DNA of 64,000 nt from positions 99,323,891 through 99,387,890 of the forward strand of contig CM065298.1 of assembly GCA_032871835.1 (NCBI GenBank), in the 5' to 3' direction. Within the stretch, counting starts at the first letter, position 1, and each line of letters starts with the position of its first letter. The position numbers and the translations under genes were made by a program. Source of the DNA: Dipteronia dyeriana (taxonomy: Eukaryota; Streptophyta; Magnoliopsida; Sapindales; Sapindaceae). Under the pieces are notes generated by a model. That model saw only the letters and a program-made list of their open reading frames with translations. It was not told where the DNA came from and did not search any database. Positions 32,160 to 45,442 of this stretch are shown piece by piece.

Positions 32160-35100
32160 CTATGGTATAAGGTTATGGCAAAAGGAATCACAAGGATATG
32201 GACAATCAATCTCCTTGGTTAACCTTCTGCTGTAGTACCAATCACCAACTGCTTCTGCAATGGTCTGTAAAATCAAAAGATACGGTGAAAAATCGAAAGA
32301 TATAAAGAAATTCGGATAAATCATACAACAAGAATTCTCAAAATTGTATTTAAGCTACAACAATCCCTCACGTGTACCGCATAGACAGAAATATAAGAAT
32401 TTGAAGGAATTTGAACCCAAGACTTCTGGACGAAGGTCTGATATTATGTTGGTAACCACTAACCACTAGCTCAACAATAGTATTTAAGTACTCTAACCGA
32501 AATAATAAGACTCACCGTAGTATCCTTTATGAATGAAAAGGTGTGGATAATAATGTAACATGTGAATTGTGATCATAGTTTGGTCAATTGGATATAGACG
32601 TTGATTAACAACATGTTAGGAAATCAGTAAAACTGGATTTCAAGTAAAATCTGAACAATTATATCTATACAGAGCATTATAATACTTCTTATCGGATTGT
32701 AATACTGGCCGACAAGATTTTTGTATGATCAAATTGGCTCTAGTCCGGATATTTTTTTCATCTTGGATGGAAATAATATCAATGCATTATCAGTGAAGTA
32801 ACTTTGAAAATGAAAGCAGACTCATCTGCAATAAGTTACCTTATCATGTATTCTTGGAGAATCATCCGCATACCATGTGTCCTGCGACTCACTTTGGCAA
32901 TGAGCAAAGCATGAATTTATAAACATCCCATCAAGTCTTGAGTAACTGAGGAACTTTCGCAAAGCTGCAAGCATGTCATTCCGGAAACCTGAAAGAATGA
33001 AGAAAAAAAATAAATCATTACAACTGCTATAGTAGTAGGAGAGCTGAAGTCTAAAGGTATGAGAAATCATTTATAAATTCAAGAGGGACTTAATTAGAAC
33101 CTTGCAGTACATATATCTGGTATGCATTACATGCTGCCGGATTAAACCTGCAGTGATTCCAGTGACCGCGTAAATCAGCAGAAGGCGGTACCAATCCATG
33201 ATGAAACTGTAACATTTTGAAATTATTACACTTATTATGGTACTCTTAACAGCAATTACATCTACAAAATGGATGTCACAGGATTTCATCAAAATTTAGA
33301 AAGCAAAAGAAATTTACTTGGAACACATCATATGCTGAGTTCAAAACGAAAAATGGTGTCTCGATATACTCCAGTGCATACTGTGGGAAGAAGCACTGCA
33401 CAAACATAGAGATAAAAGTCAAAACCATTTGGCTTGATGAGCCAACAATGCAGTAGCTAGCAAGGAAAAAATCGTACCAGTTCCGGATAGTAAAGGGATT
33501 TGGTGCAGTTCGGATTTAAATACTTTTCTATCCCCTGGAACATATGTTTTTCTAGTGTTAATATAACATCTATGGACTATGATTCAAGAAACACAACAGA
33601 GACTTGTGTACCTGTAGTTGTACAAGATTTTTGAAGAAGGACCTCATAGTGTGGTTCAATGCAATGTCTCTTCTGTAAAATGAACAGCATAAAAGGTGGA
33701 GTAAATTTTTTTTTTGTTAAAAAAAATTAAAAAATTAAAAATTGGTCTGAATAATGATCAACTAAACTAAAGAGACCTACTCATCCAAGAAAAATCCAGC
33801 ATCACTCAAGCATTTGACACTGGCAGTCGTTGGTAAGAAATTAATGAAATTGTCACAATGCAAAAACACTGCTAAACCCCCAGCAGAGCAACCTGAAAGC
33901 AAAGCCTAAGAAAAAGAGATCAACTCAATGGTTCAACCCTTTTCAAGTGTCAAAGACCAGCACTGATCAGGTACGGGATCCCGCTCCTGATAAATTTCAA
34001 TCATGTATAATTATATTACATGCATAAGGGGACATGCTTGATGATATCATATGATCAAATATGAGTCAAGTTGTTGCAATTCATGCATAGATATGTATGA
34101 AAATTTGTGACTACCATATTCACAGATACTGAAGAAGAATGTTTTTTATTCAATAATTCCACAGAGAGTTGATATTTATATATACCTTTCTAGCATTTGC
34201 CATTCCTTTAGGTAGAAGATCAATAAGGATAGCTTGCCAGATTTTTTGACCTCTGAAATAAAGTAATGACTTCTGTCATTCATTTACACGAAATTTCATT
34301 AGTGGTTAATAAAAATTGACAACAATAGATGATCTTTAATTCCCTGTGAAGCACAACATCAAATAAGTCATTGATTAATTTCATTTATCATTTATCGCCA
34401 ACTCCCTCTTTTATTTGGAAAAGGAGCTCTAGTAAGCTCGACCAATGCATCCGACCATTAAAATCATATCGTATGACATGATGTTAGTGATTGGTTTTTT
34501 TTTTCCAAGTAATTGATAAATTAAATGGCATGGGCTGTGTTTTTTTTTTTTCTAAATACGAACCTAGGAAATTGCCAACTGCTTCTTTCAATGAAATTAT
34601 AGAGAGAGAATTACCCCATCGTCGAACTTGGCATTTCCAGCAAAAGAGGCTCCATCACAATATCTAATCTTTACACGATTCCAGTTGTAAAAATCTGATT
34701 TATAATTAGAAAATCTTTTTAATTAATACCCCGTGAAAAAAAGAAAACAAAAGCAAGAAATCAGAACTTAGAAGAAAGCATTATTATTAAATTTTCTTCC
34801 ATTCCTGGACCTGGTAGGTAGATAGTGCCAATAATTCAAGAAGATAGATAGATAGGTTATATAATGTGTTGAGTGTTGACTATATCACATGAGAACAACT
34901 GTACACATTTATATGTTTCTGGAAATAACAAAGGAACCAAAATCTAATCAATTCGATCGACAACTCTAAATAGAATTAATGCAAATCTATACGGGAACAC
35001 ATGTGACATGTGAAGAAGAATTCTCAGCAAAAAGGTTCACATGTACGTTGTAGTTTTCATATCACGACCTATATGTATATATATATATATCAACAGACAA

Positions 35101-36898
35101 CAGTGGAGGGTTAGTAAACAAAATCATGTGAAAACCTTTTGTCAACTTTTACTCTCTGTCTTGGTAACAAAAAGAACACTATACAGAGAAGGAAGAAGAA
35201 AACAGAACAAACACTGAAGGTCAGAATTGTCATTTCCAGTGCAGTGTGCACTAGCCAGCAAGGCTAACAAAGAAAAAGAGAAAAAAAAAACCGGAATGTC
35301 AGTAGCCTAAAACAGTACGTAGTAGCTGTCCCCTGTCTACTTTCTTTTGGCCGTCGATAATAATATGGTTATTCACGTGAAAGGGAGCAATGGAGAACAT
35401 GGAGGGACATATATGTCAATATACATATAAAGTGATAGATTTTTTTTTTAATAAATTTTTCACGTTGATGATGTCCCGAAAATCAAATACAAATTCTGCT
35501 ACGTGCACGAGTAAGTTATTAACTGTAGGTACGTAAAAAGAGTCAATAATATGTGGTGGTCTAAATGAAAAAATCATGCATGTGTCGGTCGAATGTGCAA
35601 CCTAATGAGATTACATTTTCATGTTATATGGCTTGATTTCAATAGTAAATGGTAACGTGATCCGGTATACTGAAGATTTTCTATATTCAAGCCTCTAAAG
35701 AAAATGTTTTTGCTTGTTCAATATTTAACACAAACAAAATGTTAAATGCAACAAAAGTGCTTCAGAAGGGAATAGCTTTGTCAACATTGTTCGAGTATAA
35801 TTATGTAGTTTGAGTGTTAGATTATCGTCTTTATTACCTCTTTAAAACCAAAAAAGCTTACGAGGTAATCATGCGGTTTGATTGTGACTTTTTTTTTATT
35901 GATGGTATTCTTTATGATATAAAGATCCATATAAACACAAGCCTAGCTTAAACAGCAATGGATTGAATTGAGTTTATGGGCAATTAATTTAGATGAAATT
36001 AAGTTAATATTAGAAATGAATTTACCTGGATTAAGAGAGGCATTGTTGCTTAAAATACCAGAAAAGACCTCCCACTTTGTCATTAAACTTGTCGATCCAC
36101 GGCGACTTTTAGCTCTATCCAAACATGATGGTATATCATTGCACCACCCACCACCCTAGTAACACAGTACCAATCATTGATGTCAAGTTTTGGGCCCGCC
36201 AAAGTAACTGTTTTTGCCAACCATTCATTTTTCTATCATTGCCTTAATTTTTCCTCAAAAGTTTGGTGCTTGTACACTAATTATTCTCCTACTACATATG
36301 TGACTTTAATTCCTTATTTTATGGGACCGGTCAATTATGATTATATATGTTGGTGGAGCCATCAAGTAACAAAAACTAACACTAATAAATCTAACATCGA
36401 GTGAATAGGGATTTACTGGATTTACTTATGAAACTACTTAAATAATAGTAAGACATCTACTCTCGTAATACTAAAAGAATTATATGATCTACACACCTGT
36501 CAGTAAATATACATTATGAAACTTAAATCCTCACCACTGATATGATGGAAAGAGGCATACTATTTAGCTAAGAATGGTTGCGCACAAACTATATTAATTT
36601 AAGGAGATCACATACAAATGTGATTTATTTATTTATTCATTTATCGACAAAAAGTAAGTTATTGCTTTAAATATGGTGTGAACAGACCTCATGCACCTCA
36701 CATGTAGTGCAACTAGCAAAGTTTATCCTAAATTAATGTCCAACTAGCTAACAAAATAAAAAATTAAAAAGTCGAATCAATTGTAGAGGCCATATATGTT
36801 CCTAAATATTATTCATACTATCAACAAAATACAATTTATGCTAATCTAAGGATACACCGTGATTAATTATTTAAAAAATAAGTCTTAACTCTCTCCAT

Positions 36899-36936
<38 letters not shown>

Positions 36937-38706
36937 CTAGAATAAACAAAAAAATATTTTAGACTTAACCTGGATTTAATACCATGGAAGTGAAACTTTA
37001 ATAGTATTAAATATGTATTTTTGAGTTTCTAAATAGTGTCATGTCGGTATTCTATTTATTATTAGCCCACTTTTTTTAAAAAAAAATAAATACATATTTA
37101 CATCTCCAATACAATTATCTAAAGTCAAATATACATCCACTCTACGATCAATCATAATAAAACAATTATTTCATTATCTCTCCTGTTTAATTTTACAATT
37201 AATGAGCTTTAATATTATTGGTATAAAGAGTTAGAAACCCTATTCATCATTTCTACGACAGTTTTTAGAATTAAAAACTCAACTTTATATTCTTTAATTT
37301 TTTTTTACCATATCATCTCTATATTAAAGTTAGATAATTGTATTGTAGAGAGATTTTTTAATTTTTTAATTTTTTAACTATCTATCATATGTGGTACTCA
37401 ATTTTCTCCAAATATATATTTGTATTGGAGATGTCCTAAGTCTATTAATTTATTTTCAAACTAATTTGGGGTGGACTCATTTATTACATATTTTGAAGCA
37501 CATATTGAAATTGAATTGAACCATTATTGACATTTGACAAGAAAATAATTTAGAACCTACTCAAGTACCTAATTGAGTTATAGCATTCGGTTTATAGTTT
37601 TGTAAATTAAATACATCTACCCATGTAAAAAAAAGAAAAGTCTTTGAATTAAAAAATTTATACTTTATATATTTGTAAACATATTAATAGTTTCATTCTT
37701 TCCTAAAAAAATAGTATCAATCTGAAATAAAATTATTTATTAAAGAAAAAAATTGATTCAAAATTAAATAAAAATACATAATATAATAAAATAATCTAAT
37801 TAATTTCACATCAAGTAATCATATTAACCTTAAATTACTCGTTTATCGTTCCTGACGTGAATGAAAACAAACCAATTACCAACCCATAACCTCGAATTTC
37901 CAACCTAAATCTCACTTTTTGTTGATCAACAAAGAAAGAATATCAAATCACAAGTGAAAAAATATGTTCTTTATAAAAAATCTATAGCTTCGTTCTAGTG
38001 TACGCCACTACAAACTGCAAAAGCAGCAGCAACCCACAATAATACAATAAAGTAAAAAACGAAAAAACGCAAGTGGCAAAAGTGCAACATTGCACGACAC
38101 ACTAGGATAGACAAATAGAGACGATGTCGTATTGATTTTAACACAAAAACATTCAATCATTTCGCGAAAGACCGATACAGCCAATACTGGACCAATTTTT
38201 TTTTTTTTAAAAAAAAGAGGACCACAAAATTGGACAAAATAGTCAGTACCGAGAGAACCGATGACGTGGCCAATCATTACTGGTCAATAATGCAGACATT
38301 TTTTGTTATCTTTTGACTTTATTTTTTCATTTTTTAATTATTAAATAACTTACTCTGTCAAAATTACGAAAATACCTCGAACTGCAAAAGCCAGTTGCGT
38401 TCTCCAGCACCGAATCCTCTGTGAAGATGATACGCAGGCAAGCTCCCATCCAAGCAAACTGAGCATAAGCACGCACGAAACGTTTCATTTTTTCATAAAA
38501 ATAATAAAAAAACGATAAGTTTTAACTTTTGATCGAAGAAGAAACTTACAGGCGCCAAGAACAGAGGCAGTGGAGTTTCGAACCAGAGTCATGTTCACCA
38601 GAAGCCGATTATTATCAGCCGAGTGAATGCACCAGGGTGCGCACGCTAACAGAACCAGTACTACAACAATCTCTACTCCACTATTCAACCTCTTCTTCGC
38701 AGCCAT
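32160..38706 (-). CDS. PAE: Pectin acetylesterase (CE13, Notum-like)
   Basis: Secreted esterase that removes acetyl groups from cell-wall pectin. Twelve exons on the minus strand: 38706-38550, 38458-38376, 36155-36026, 34694-34615, 34272-34186, 33905-33781, 33672-33612, 33534-33478, 33395-33318, 33206-33101, 32988-32840, 32264-32160. They give 405 residues and a TAG stop at 32160-32162. An N-terminal hydrophobic signal segment (about 11-29) precedes [11 protein letters not shown] with potential N-glycosylation sites. GGGWCND starts at 81. The nucleophile is Ser186 in [11 protein letters not shown]. Likely Asp283 (NSAYDVF) and His351 (INSCFAHCQ) complete the triad by analogy with Notum. Length is normal for the family. 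Introns 2 (2.2 kb) and 3 (1.3 kb) are unusually large. No disabling change seen. Confidence 0.95.
36901..36933. repeat. (AT)n microsatellite in PAE intron 2
   Basis: Uninterrupted run of about 16 AT units. Likely polymorphic in length. Confidence 0.9.
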
Positions 38707-39696
38707 TGTGTTTCGATTAAACGCTTGTTTTTAAAATAAAAATAAAAACAGAGGAGTGGAAATGTTGATGAGAATTATAAGGAGAAGAAGAAGAGACGGA
38801 TCAGTGAAGTAGTTATAGTAGGTGAACAGTAATTAAAGTTTCGTGTTCTATCTATCTAACAGATTTGAAATTGAAGAAATCGACGTAAGAAGAAGAAGAG
38901 AAAGAGATAGATAGAGGTATTTACGAGGATTGCAATTGAATGCGTGAATGCGATGCGTCGTCATTCATTTAATGCAGAAATTTTAGCTAAAACTGGCGTG
39001 AAGAGAAACGCAGTACGTGATATGGCGATTTGCGAAAATGGAAAACGAACTGGTACGAAACGGTGTCGTTTTTGTTTTTGTTTTTGTTTTTGGTGTGGAA
39101 TATGAATCTAGAAAACAGAGAGAGATGTGAAGAAGGTGGTGGTTTGTCTTATTGAGATGAGAAAGTCAGATAGATAGATAGAAATATGGTATGTGATGAC
39201 TGATGATTATATGTGAATATAGAAAGAAAATGAAATGACCAAAATGGATCCATTTTCAGTGGGTCGAGTGGGATCCACCGGCTGACAACTGGATGTGGTA
39301 CTGTCGTACTGAGCCATCTTTCTTCTTTTGTGATTATTTTATTTATAGGTTGATAAGTTGATTTGAACTCAAGAGTGTATAATATAGGTCTTAATTTGTA
39401 TTGTCAGGTTCTCATTAACCTGATAGTTTAGGCATTTTCAATTGCGTAGGCCGGCACATCAACTCTTTTGTGCACCTCCCTTCTACGTGGATAGCTAAGG
39501 TTCGAAATTCGCTTCGTATTTTATAAATGTATACGAGGAGTTTGTTTTCTATTGATTAGAATAATTGTTTATATGTATTTTCTGATCTTAGAAGGTCTCG
39601 ACAATTCTATTATAATAGTTATAAATATAATATTTCATACAAAAAAATATAGACCGATCATTCACATTTACGATATTTTATATGACCTAAAAATTG
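38707..39696. other. PAE promoter side and spacer
   Basis: Upstream of the minus-strand PAE start. Contains GAAGAAGA-rich sequence (38783-38905), GTTTTT repeats (about 39068-39091) and a GATA microsatellite near 39169-39181. A core promoter probably lies at 38750-39000, but I cannot fix a TATA box. No gene seen. Confidence 0.5.
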
Positions 39697-40225
39697 GTCA
39701 CTGGTAGTGGTGTAAAAATGGGCCGGTCAGTCCGGCCGGTCCAGGGAGTTCACGGGCCGTTCTTGGAACGGCCCGTGAAGGAAGAGGGCTAGGCCTCGTG
39801 CCGGGCCTCTAGAAGGAGGCCCGGCAGGCCGGCCCGCCTGGCACGCCAATCCGGCGTGCCAGGCATGTCGGACCGGCCCGGCGAACCGGTCCGCCGGTTC
39901 GTTCGGCCAATTTTTTTTTATTTTATTTTTTTAAAAAAACCTCCAACGGCTAGAAATCAATTCCAGCCGTTGGAGGAAATTAAAATTACCAAAACCCCCC
40001 CTACAATCTTTTAAATTACATTTTACCCACAAATCAAATTTTTCTATAAATACTTTCATCAATTTCATTTTCCATTAACTCTCTCTATCATTCTTTCAAT
40101 ATCTCATTCTCTCAAATCTCAATCTCTAATATATTCTCCAATTCTCTAAACTTTTTCATTCATTTTGGTTATTACTTTCTCTACAAAATTCTCTACGTTT
40201 TCCACAAACACACCAAATTTTAAAG

Positions 40226-40764
40226 GTACAATTTTGTTATTACTTTTGGTCTAACATATTCTCATAGTAAATTTTGGGCTTTAATGTTAATATTATTTGT
40301 TTAGTTTATTAAGATTTTTAAGTTTAGTAGTAATTTTAATATTTGTTATTAATAAATTTAGAAAGTTAATTTGTATTACTGAAATTACTTTTTGTAATAA
40401 GTAAATGATGAATGTTAAGTGTAGTAATTACGTTTGATATTGTTTTTTTCATAAATTAAAATTTTTCATTTGTAGATTATGATAGTAAATTTAAGAGCAG
40501 TGGTTCAAATCATCAATTTTATGTTAGTATATTATGTTAGTAAATTTATCAATTTTATTTGTAGTAGTGAACTAGTGAATTTAAAATTTTATGTTAGTAG
40601 ATTATGATTTTTTTTGTTTATTTAATTTGTTTTTTAAGTAAATAAATTATTGTAAGTGTCGTATTAGTTATAGTAATTATTGTTAGTAAATTAAGATTAC
40701 TGTTAGTAAATATTGATTTTTAATTTGACTATTAACTACTATAGTGCTCATATTTTTATTCAGA
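40226..40764 (+). other. Probable 5' UTR intron of the hAT gene
   Basis: A GGTACA donor follows CCAAATTTTAAAG near 40225, and a TTTTTATTCAG acceptor ends at 40763, three bases before the ATG. The AT/TAG-rich content between them fits an intron. Inferred, since no transcript is available. Confidence 0.45.
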
Positions 40765-40766
40765 TA

Positions 40767-41348
40767 ATGGATCCTAACCAGCAGCCTTATTTTCCGGACG
40801 GTTTGAATATGCTCAACGATGAATTTGATATTTCAGAACCGACCCATACTCAAGCGGGACCTTCTGGTTCCGACGTTACACCAACATCACGTCCTAGAAA
40901 ATTAACATCAGATGTGTGGCAATGTTTCAATATAGTCCAAATGACACCCCCAAACGGGGCGTCTGGCCTCAGAGCTAAATGTAAGTTTTGCCATAAGAAT
41001 TATGCTACAAGTACGGGGGGAACCGGACATTTGAGACTGCATATGCACAAATGTATGCCTGCACATGGACAAGTAGATACTACAACCCAGACACAGCTTC
41101 AACGGCACCCAGACGGGTCCGTTACGATGTGGCAGTTCGACGCCATGCACGCTAGAGAGTGCTTGGCACGATACATTGCACAAACTGATCAACCGATCAG
41201 TATTGGTGAGAGTCCATTTTATAAAGAATTAATCACATCTGTATATAACCCCCAATATGAACCTGTTTCTAGAACCACCACTAGAAATGATTTGATACGA
41301 TTGTTTGAAACCGAAAGGGATGACTTAGTTAATGAGGCAATCATGTAG
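40767..41348 (+). pseudogene. Truncated hAT transposase (BED zinc finger only)
   Basis: 193 codons from MDPNQQPYFPDG, just after the splice acceptor. The BED finger is intact: KLTSDVWQCF, then AKCKFCHKNYA and GHLRLHMHKC with Cys-x2-Cys and His-x4-His/Cys ligands. The start of the transposase core follows (IGESPFYKELITSVYNPQYEP, SRTTTRNDLIRLF). It stops at TAG 41346-41348, before the DDE catalytic domain and the C-terminal hATC dimerisation region. It could bind DNA but not cut it. Such fragments can act as competitors of full transposase in other systems; no evidence of that here. Confidence 0.82.
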
Positions 41349-41782
41349 ATATGTATTACTGAATTCCATAAGTGAAAAATAAATAAATAATTAAAAAATT
41401 GTTCGTTCTTTTTATTCATTTCAAATCCTAATAATTGTTCGTTCTCTTCATTCATTTTAAATTCTAAACCCTTAACCATAAACTATAAATCCTAAACCCT
41501 ATACCATAAATAAAAAAAAAACGTAATTTGGAAAAAAAATTGGACAAAAAAACTAACCCGTCGGACCAGACCCGTTAGGCCTGGCCCGGCCGCCCTGGCA
41601 CGGCACGCAGGCACGGCCCGCCAGAGGCAGGCCGGCGTGCCGTGTCGGGCCTGCTTCTCTGGAAACAGGCCGGCCAGCGACACCGTCGAGGGCCGGCCCG
41701 ACTCGGCCTGTTTCCAGAAATGGACTGGCCAGGCCGTCCCTAATGGGCCGGGCCAGTCCATTTTTACACCTTTAGTCACGGG

Positions 41783-44639
41783 ATTTGAATTATCACTAGA
41801 TCAATAAATTTTGTGTGATCTGATAGTTAATTTGATAATTTTTAACTTCGGTTTTAAGTTATTAGGCTCTTAATCATTTATCAATTTTGGGAATTTAAAT
41901 ATATATATATATATATATATATAAATATAATAATTTAGGAGCTTGGAAAATTCGGCACGACTTTGATAGGATGTCATGATCTAGACAACTAATTGCATAA
42001 TTCAAAATTAAGCAACATGTATAATTGGTTTAAAAGGTTTATCTTTTATATGGGACCATTTCATTGTAGGCCTTTCAGTTGAATTAGATGGCTAACTTGT
42101 CAGACTCCATGCAATCCCAATCGATAAGATGTGTTTTGTAACAGCATTTTACAAAGTAAAAAGTGTTTTCCTTATAATCCACGAGTGCACGAGTGTGAAC
42201 ACCAATTCGTGTTAATGAATAGATTTTATATATTATAAAAATTCGTTATTAATGAGTAGTTGAAAGCTTAATCTTACAATCGAAATAAAGTGCAGTGCAC
42301 ATCAATTTTGAGTAAAAATAGCAGTACAGTTTCTTTCCAGTATTCGATATTTGATCGTCTGAGATTCGGATCTATATGTATTTTTTTTTGTTGATGATGA
42401 GAGTAATTATTCGAGTAGGATCTATATTATCTATCATCTGATAACTTAACTGTAATAATTATAAACGTAACATTTAAAAGAAAGTGTGAATCTAAATTGT
42501 TAATCAAACAATTAGAATAAAATTAAGGAAATATATATTTCTAATAAATTAATTAAAATAAGGAAATATGAAAACAAGCATACAATTATATATTTTTTTA
42601 AACCACGTTTCAAGTAAAATGTTTCGTCTATTGTCGTGTAAGATATTTAATAATTCTTTTATTAAATGCAATTGATTGTAAATTTTATTATTATTTATTG
42701 ATTTTAGGTTAGACTCGATAGATAGATAAATTATACCACCCAAAACCATTTTCAAATTTTTATATGGTAATTATCTATAGTTTAATAATTATAGAAACTA
42801 GAATAAATATATATATAAAAAAATCGAGAGGGCTGCTCGGGTTATAGTCCAAGGCAGCCCTTTAAGATTACCACCTGCTGTATTAGTGATTTGTAGAATA
42901 TTTTCAGGTTATTCTTCACCACTGAGTCACATCTGGATGGCAGTGATTTTGACAGAGTTTCTATTCGGTAAGGTATTTTCTTTCTTTTTTCTTTTCTTCG
43001 CATATTATTTGCTTTCATTAATTGGGTTTGGAAGCATATGCACCCACCTCTCATAATTGATAATCGCCTTGATTATTTTATAGCAGGTTGTTTACATATA
43101 TTTTAATGTGATAAGAACAACCTTATAGGATTGAAGAAGAGATTATATACATCCTAATATCCTATTGCACTGTGCATCTCCGATTTAAGCATTGTATGTG
43201 GCATAAATACCCCACGGCAGAATATGAAGAATTTGGATCCTCTCCCAAGTCCTAACCTAATCATTTTTCAATGTTCTCCCAACACATAGGTATAATAATA
43301 GATGAGTGATTATGATATGATTTGTTTTTTATTGTCATTTTATAAACAACCAATCACGTGTTTTAAAAATATAAAAAAAATACTTAAGATAAGGAGAGAA
43401 TTGAGATACGATTCGGAACCAGTGATGCACCACACATCACATGGAACGCATTTATGTTTTTTTTTTCTTTAACACAAATGGGATACTAGAGTTGTCAAAC
43501 AATCGGGGACCAGCACTTGACTCACACGTATGGTTTGGTGTCTCCTTATAGCTCAGCTCATGTTTGAACCCAGGAATTGGATGGGCGGTTAGTAAATTTA
43601 GGCCCGTCAACTCCGATGGGCTGAACTCAACGGATTTTAACAAACCTCCCCACTAATGCAATACAGAGGCTCTTGGCTCCAGTACTTCAAGATCACTTCT
43701 TTAGCCAATTTAAATTTCATTTTTTTTAAATATTAAAATAAATTCAGAATTTAAGAAAGAGAGTCTTTAATCAAAAACCTATTTGTGTAGGTACGAACCA
43801 TATATGATCATTTATAAGTATTTGTTTTGTAACTTTTGTTAAATATCTTCAAATTTCGGTAATTCATTAGTAATAGGCCGTAGATTTGTCAAAAGATCCA
43901 TTTATAAGAGGCATCAGTAACGATTTTATAAATACGGTACTCTTTCCTTAAAAAAAATTATGTACTTCCAAACATTAGGGCACGTCCAATTTAGCAAAGT
44001 GGTGCGGTATTTACCCTCTCACATTTTCAGGCCGTGTCAGTCTCAAACCCCTTACGCAATTGATGTAACCGATTGCTCACTTGATTAGTAATTAAAAAAA
44101 AAAAACAAAGAAAGTCCATAATTGAGCAGTAATAGTGAAAAACACGTCTCATCTTAGCTCAATGATGTATATTTCCCTTTTCATATTTATGGTGGGAGTT
44201 AAAGTCTTACCATAAACATTTATCGGCATATACATACATATTTCTCCTTAGTGTTTTGGATAAGTAGATATTGAAACCGCTTGACTTTTTTTGATTATGA
44301 GTTAGATATTTGGATCACGCAAGTATGGATTGATCACCGTAGATCCGTAAGATCTAATTTGGTTGACCCTTTTTTTTCCGAAATATTACATAAATTCAGG
44401 ATATTTTATTAAAGAAAAGTTCTTAAACCTATAAACTCATGACATTGATGTGGGTGTTAACCCCACAATTTCATAACATATGGATATATGTATTTACCAT
44501 CAGACCAATCTCATCTCGTCGACTTGATTGTCAAGTTCATTGTTTGATTTGTGTACAGAGGAAAAACAATAACAGTGAAAATAGCGGGCCAATTTCGTAA
44601 ATTACCATACTACCGCACTCGTGACTCGGCTTTGTATAC
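41783..44639. other. AT-rich intergenic region
   Basis: Holds an AT microsatellite at about 41898-41923, a small GC hairpin (AGGGCTGC...GCAGCCCT, 42829-42863) and poly(T) runs. A possible decayed MITE with GGATCCTCTCC/GGAGAGAATT ends lies near 43235-43400. No coding exon or RNA gene recognised. Confidence 0.5.
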
Positions 44640-44704
44640 ACAACTAAAGCGAAAAGAAACCAGGTTGATCAGCGAAGGGTCTTACAAGAACTCTTCAGTC
44701 CAAG

Positions 44705-45309
44705 GTTAGTCTTTTTCTTTGAGCTTTTACCGACAATTCTCTCTCTAAAACCCTTATTTTAGTTACCTCAAACTTGCTTCGATTGTTTCAGATCTTCGAT
44801 TCTATTTAGATATTTTGATTTCACCTGTAACTTTTGTGACGCTTGTTATTTGTTGTTTTTCGTTTATCAACCCTAGATTTTAGGTTTTTTTTTTTTCTTG
44901 GAGCCATTGTCTTGCCAATTTATAAAGAAATAAAATTGAACTGATTTCAACCAGGCCTTGTATTAGTTTTTTATTTAATGTATTAACTATTAAGTCCTTC
45001 AAATGGGGAGAGAAATGATAGAATTCTAATTTCTATTGATTTATTTTATTTTATTTTATGTTTTTATGACGACCAAAAGGCGCATAAAATGATTTTTGCT
45101 TACATTCATGTCTAAAACTGGTTAAATTTTTGTAAAGAAATTGGAATTCTCTTTGTATTGGTTTGTATAGATTGTTTTTTGATCTCAAAATATTTGTTTG
45201 AAGTGTGGATTTCATAAAATACTTGTTAGATTGTTAGTAATGGGATCAAACAGGTCCATAGAATCTCAAGTTCTTTAATGTAAACTGTTTTAACATAATT
45301 CTTTTGCAG
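44705..45309 (+). other. Probable 5' UTR intron of the SPPL gene
   Basis: Donor CCAAG|GTTAGT at 44704/44705 and acceptor CTTTTGCAG|GTTGC at 45309/45310, with a pyrimidine-rich, T-rich interior. The leader exon would start near 44640. Leader introns are common in constitutively expressed plant genes. Inferred from splice signals only. Confidence 0.55.
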
Positions 45310-45442
45310 GTTGCATCTTGGGAGAAAAAAATGCAACTTTGGTTGTAAAATCTGTAGTTATTAAGGTTTTTCATTCCGTTTATAGGCACAGAAAAGAAAC
45401 TTTTGATAATTAGTTTGGAAGGATTTTCGTGATTATTTAGTT

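Larger units (their letters stand above)
39705..41774 (+). mobile_element. Non-autonomous hAT transposon with GC-rich ends
   Basis: 2,070 bp. Left end TAGTGGTGTAAAAATGG and right end (reverse complement) TAAAGGTGTAAAAATGG form imperfect TIRs. They are flanked by 8-bp near-duplications GTCACTGG (39697-39704) and GTCACGGG (41775-41782), the size expected for hAT. The outer 200 bases on both sides are rich in GGCCCGG/CCGGCC repeats able to form hairpins, in contrast with the AT-rich interior. It encodes only an N-terminal BED-finger fragment of a transposase. Mobility would need a full transposase elsewhere. Confidence 0.88.

Noticed and set aside
41492..41779. Antisense ORF at the hAT right end
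   Set aside because: Translation of the GC-rich subterminal repeat; overlaps the TIR.
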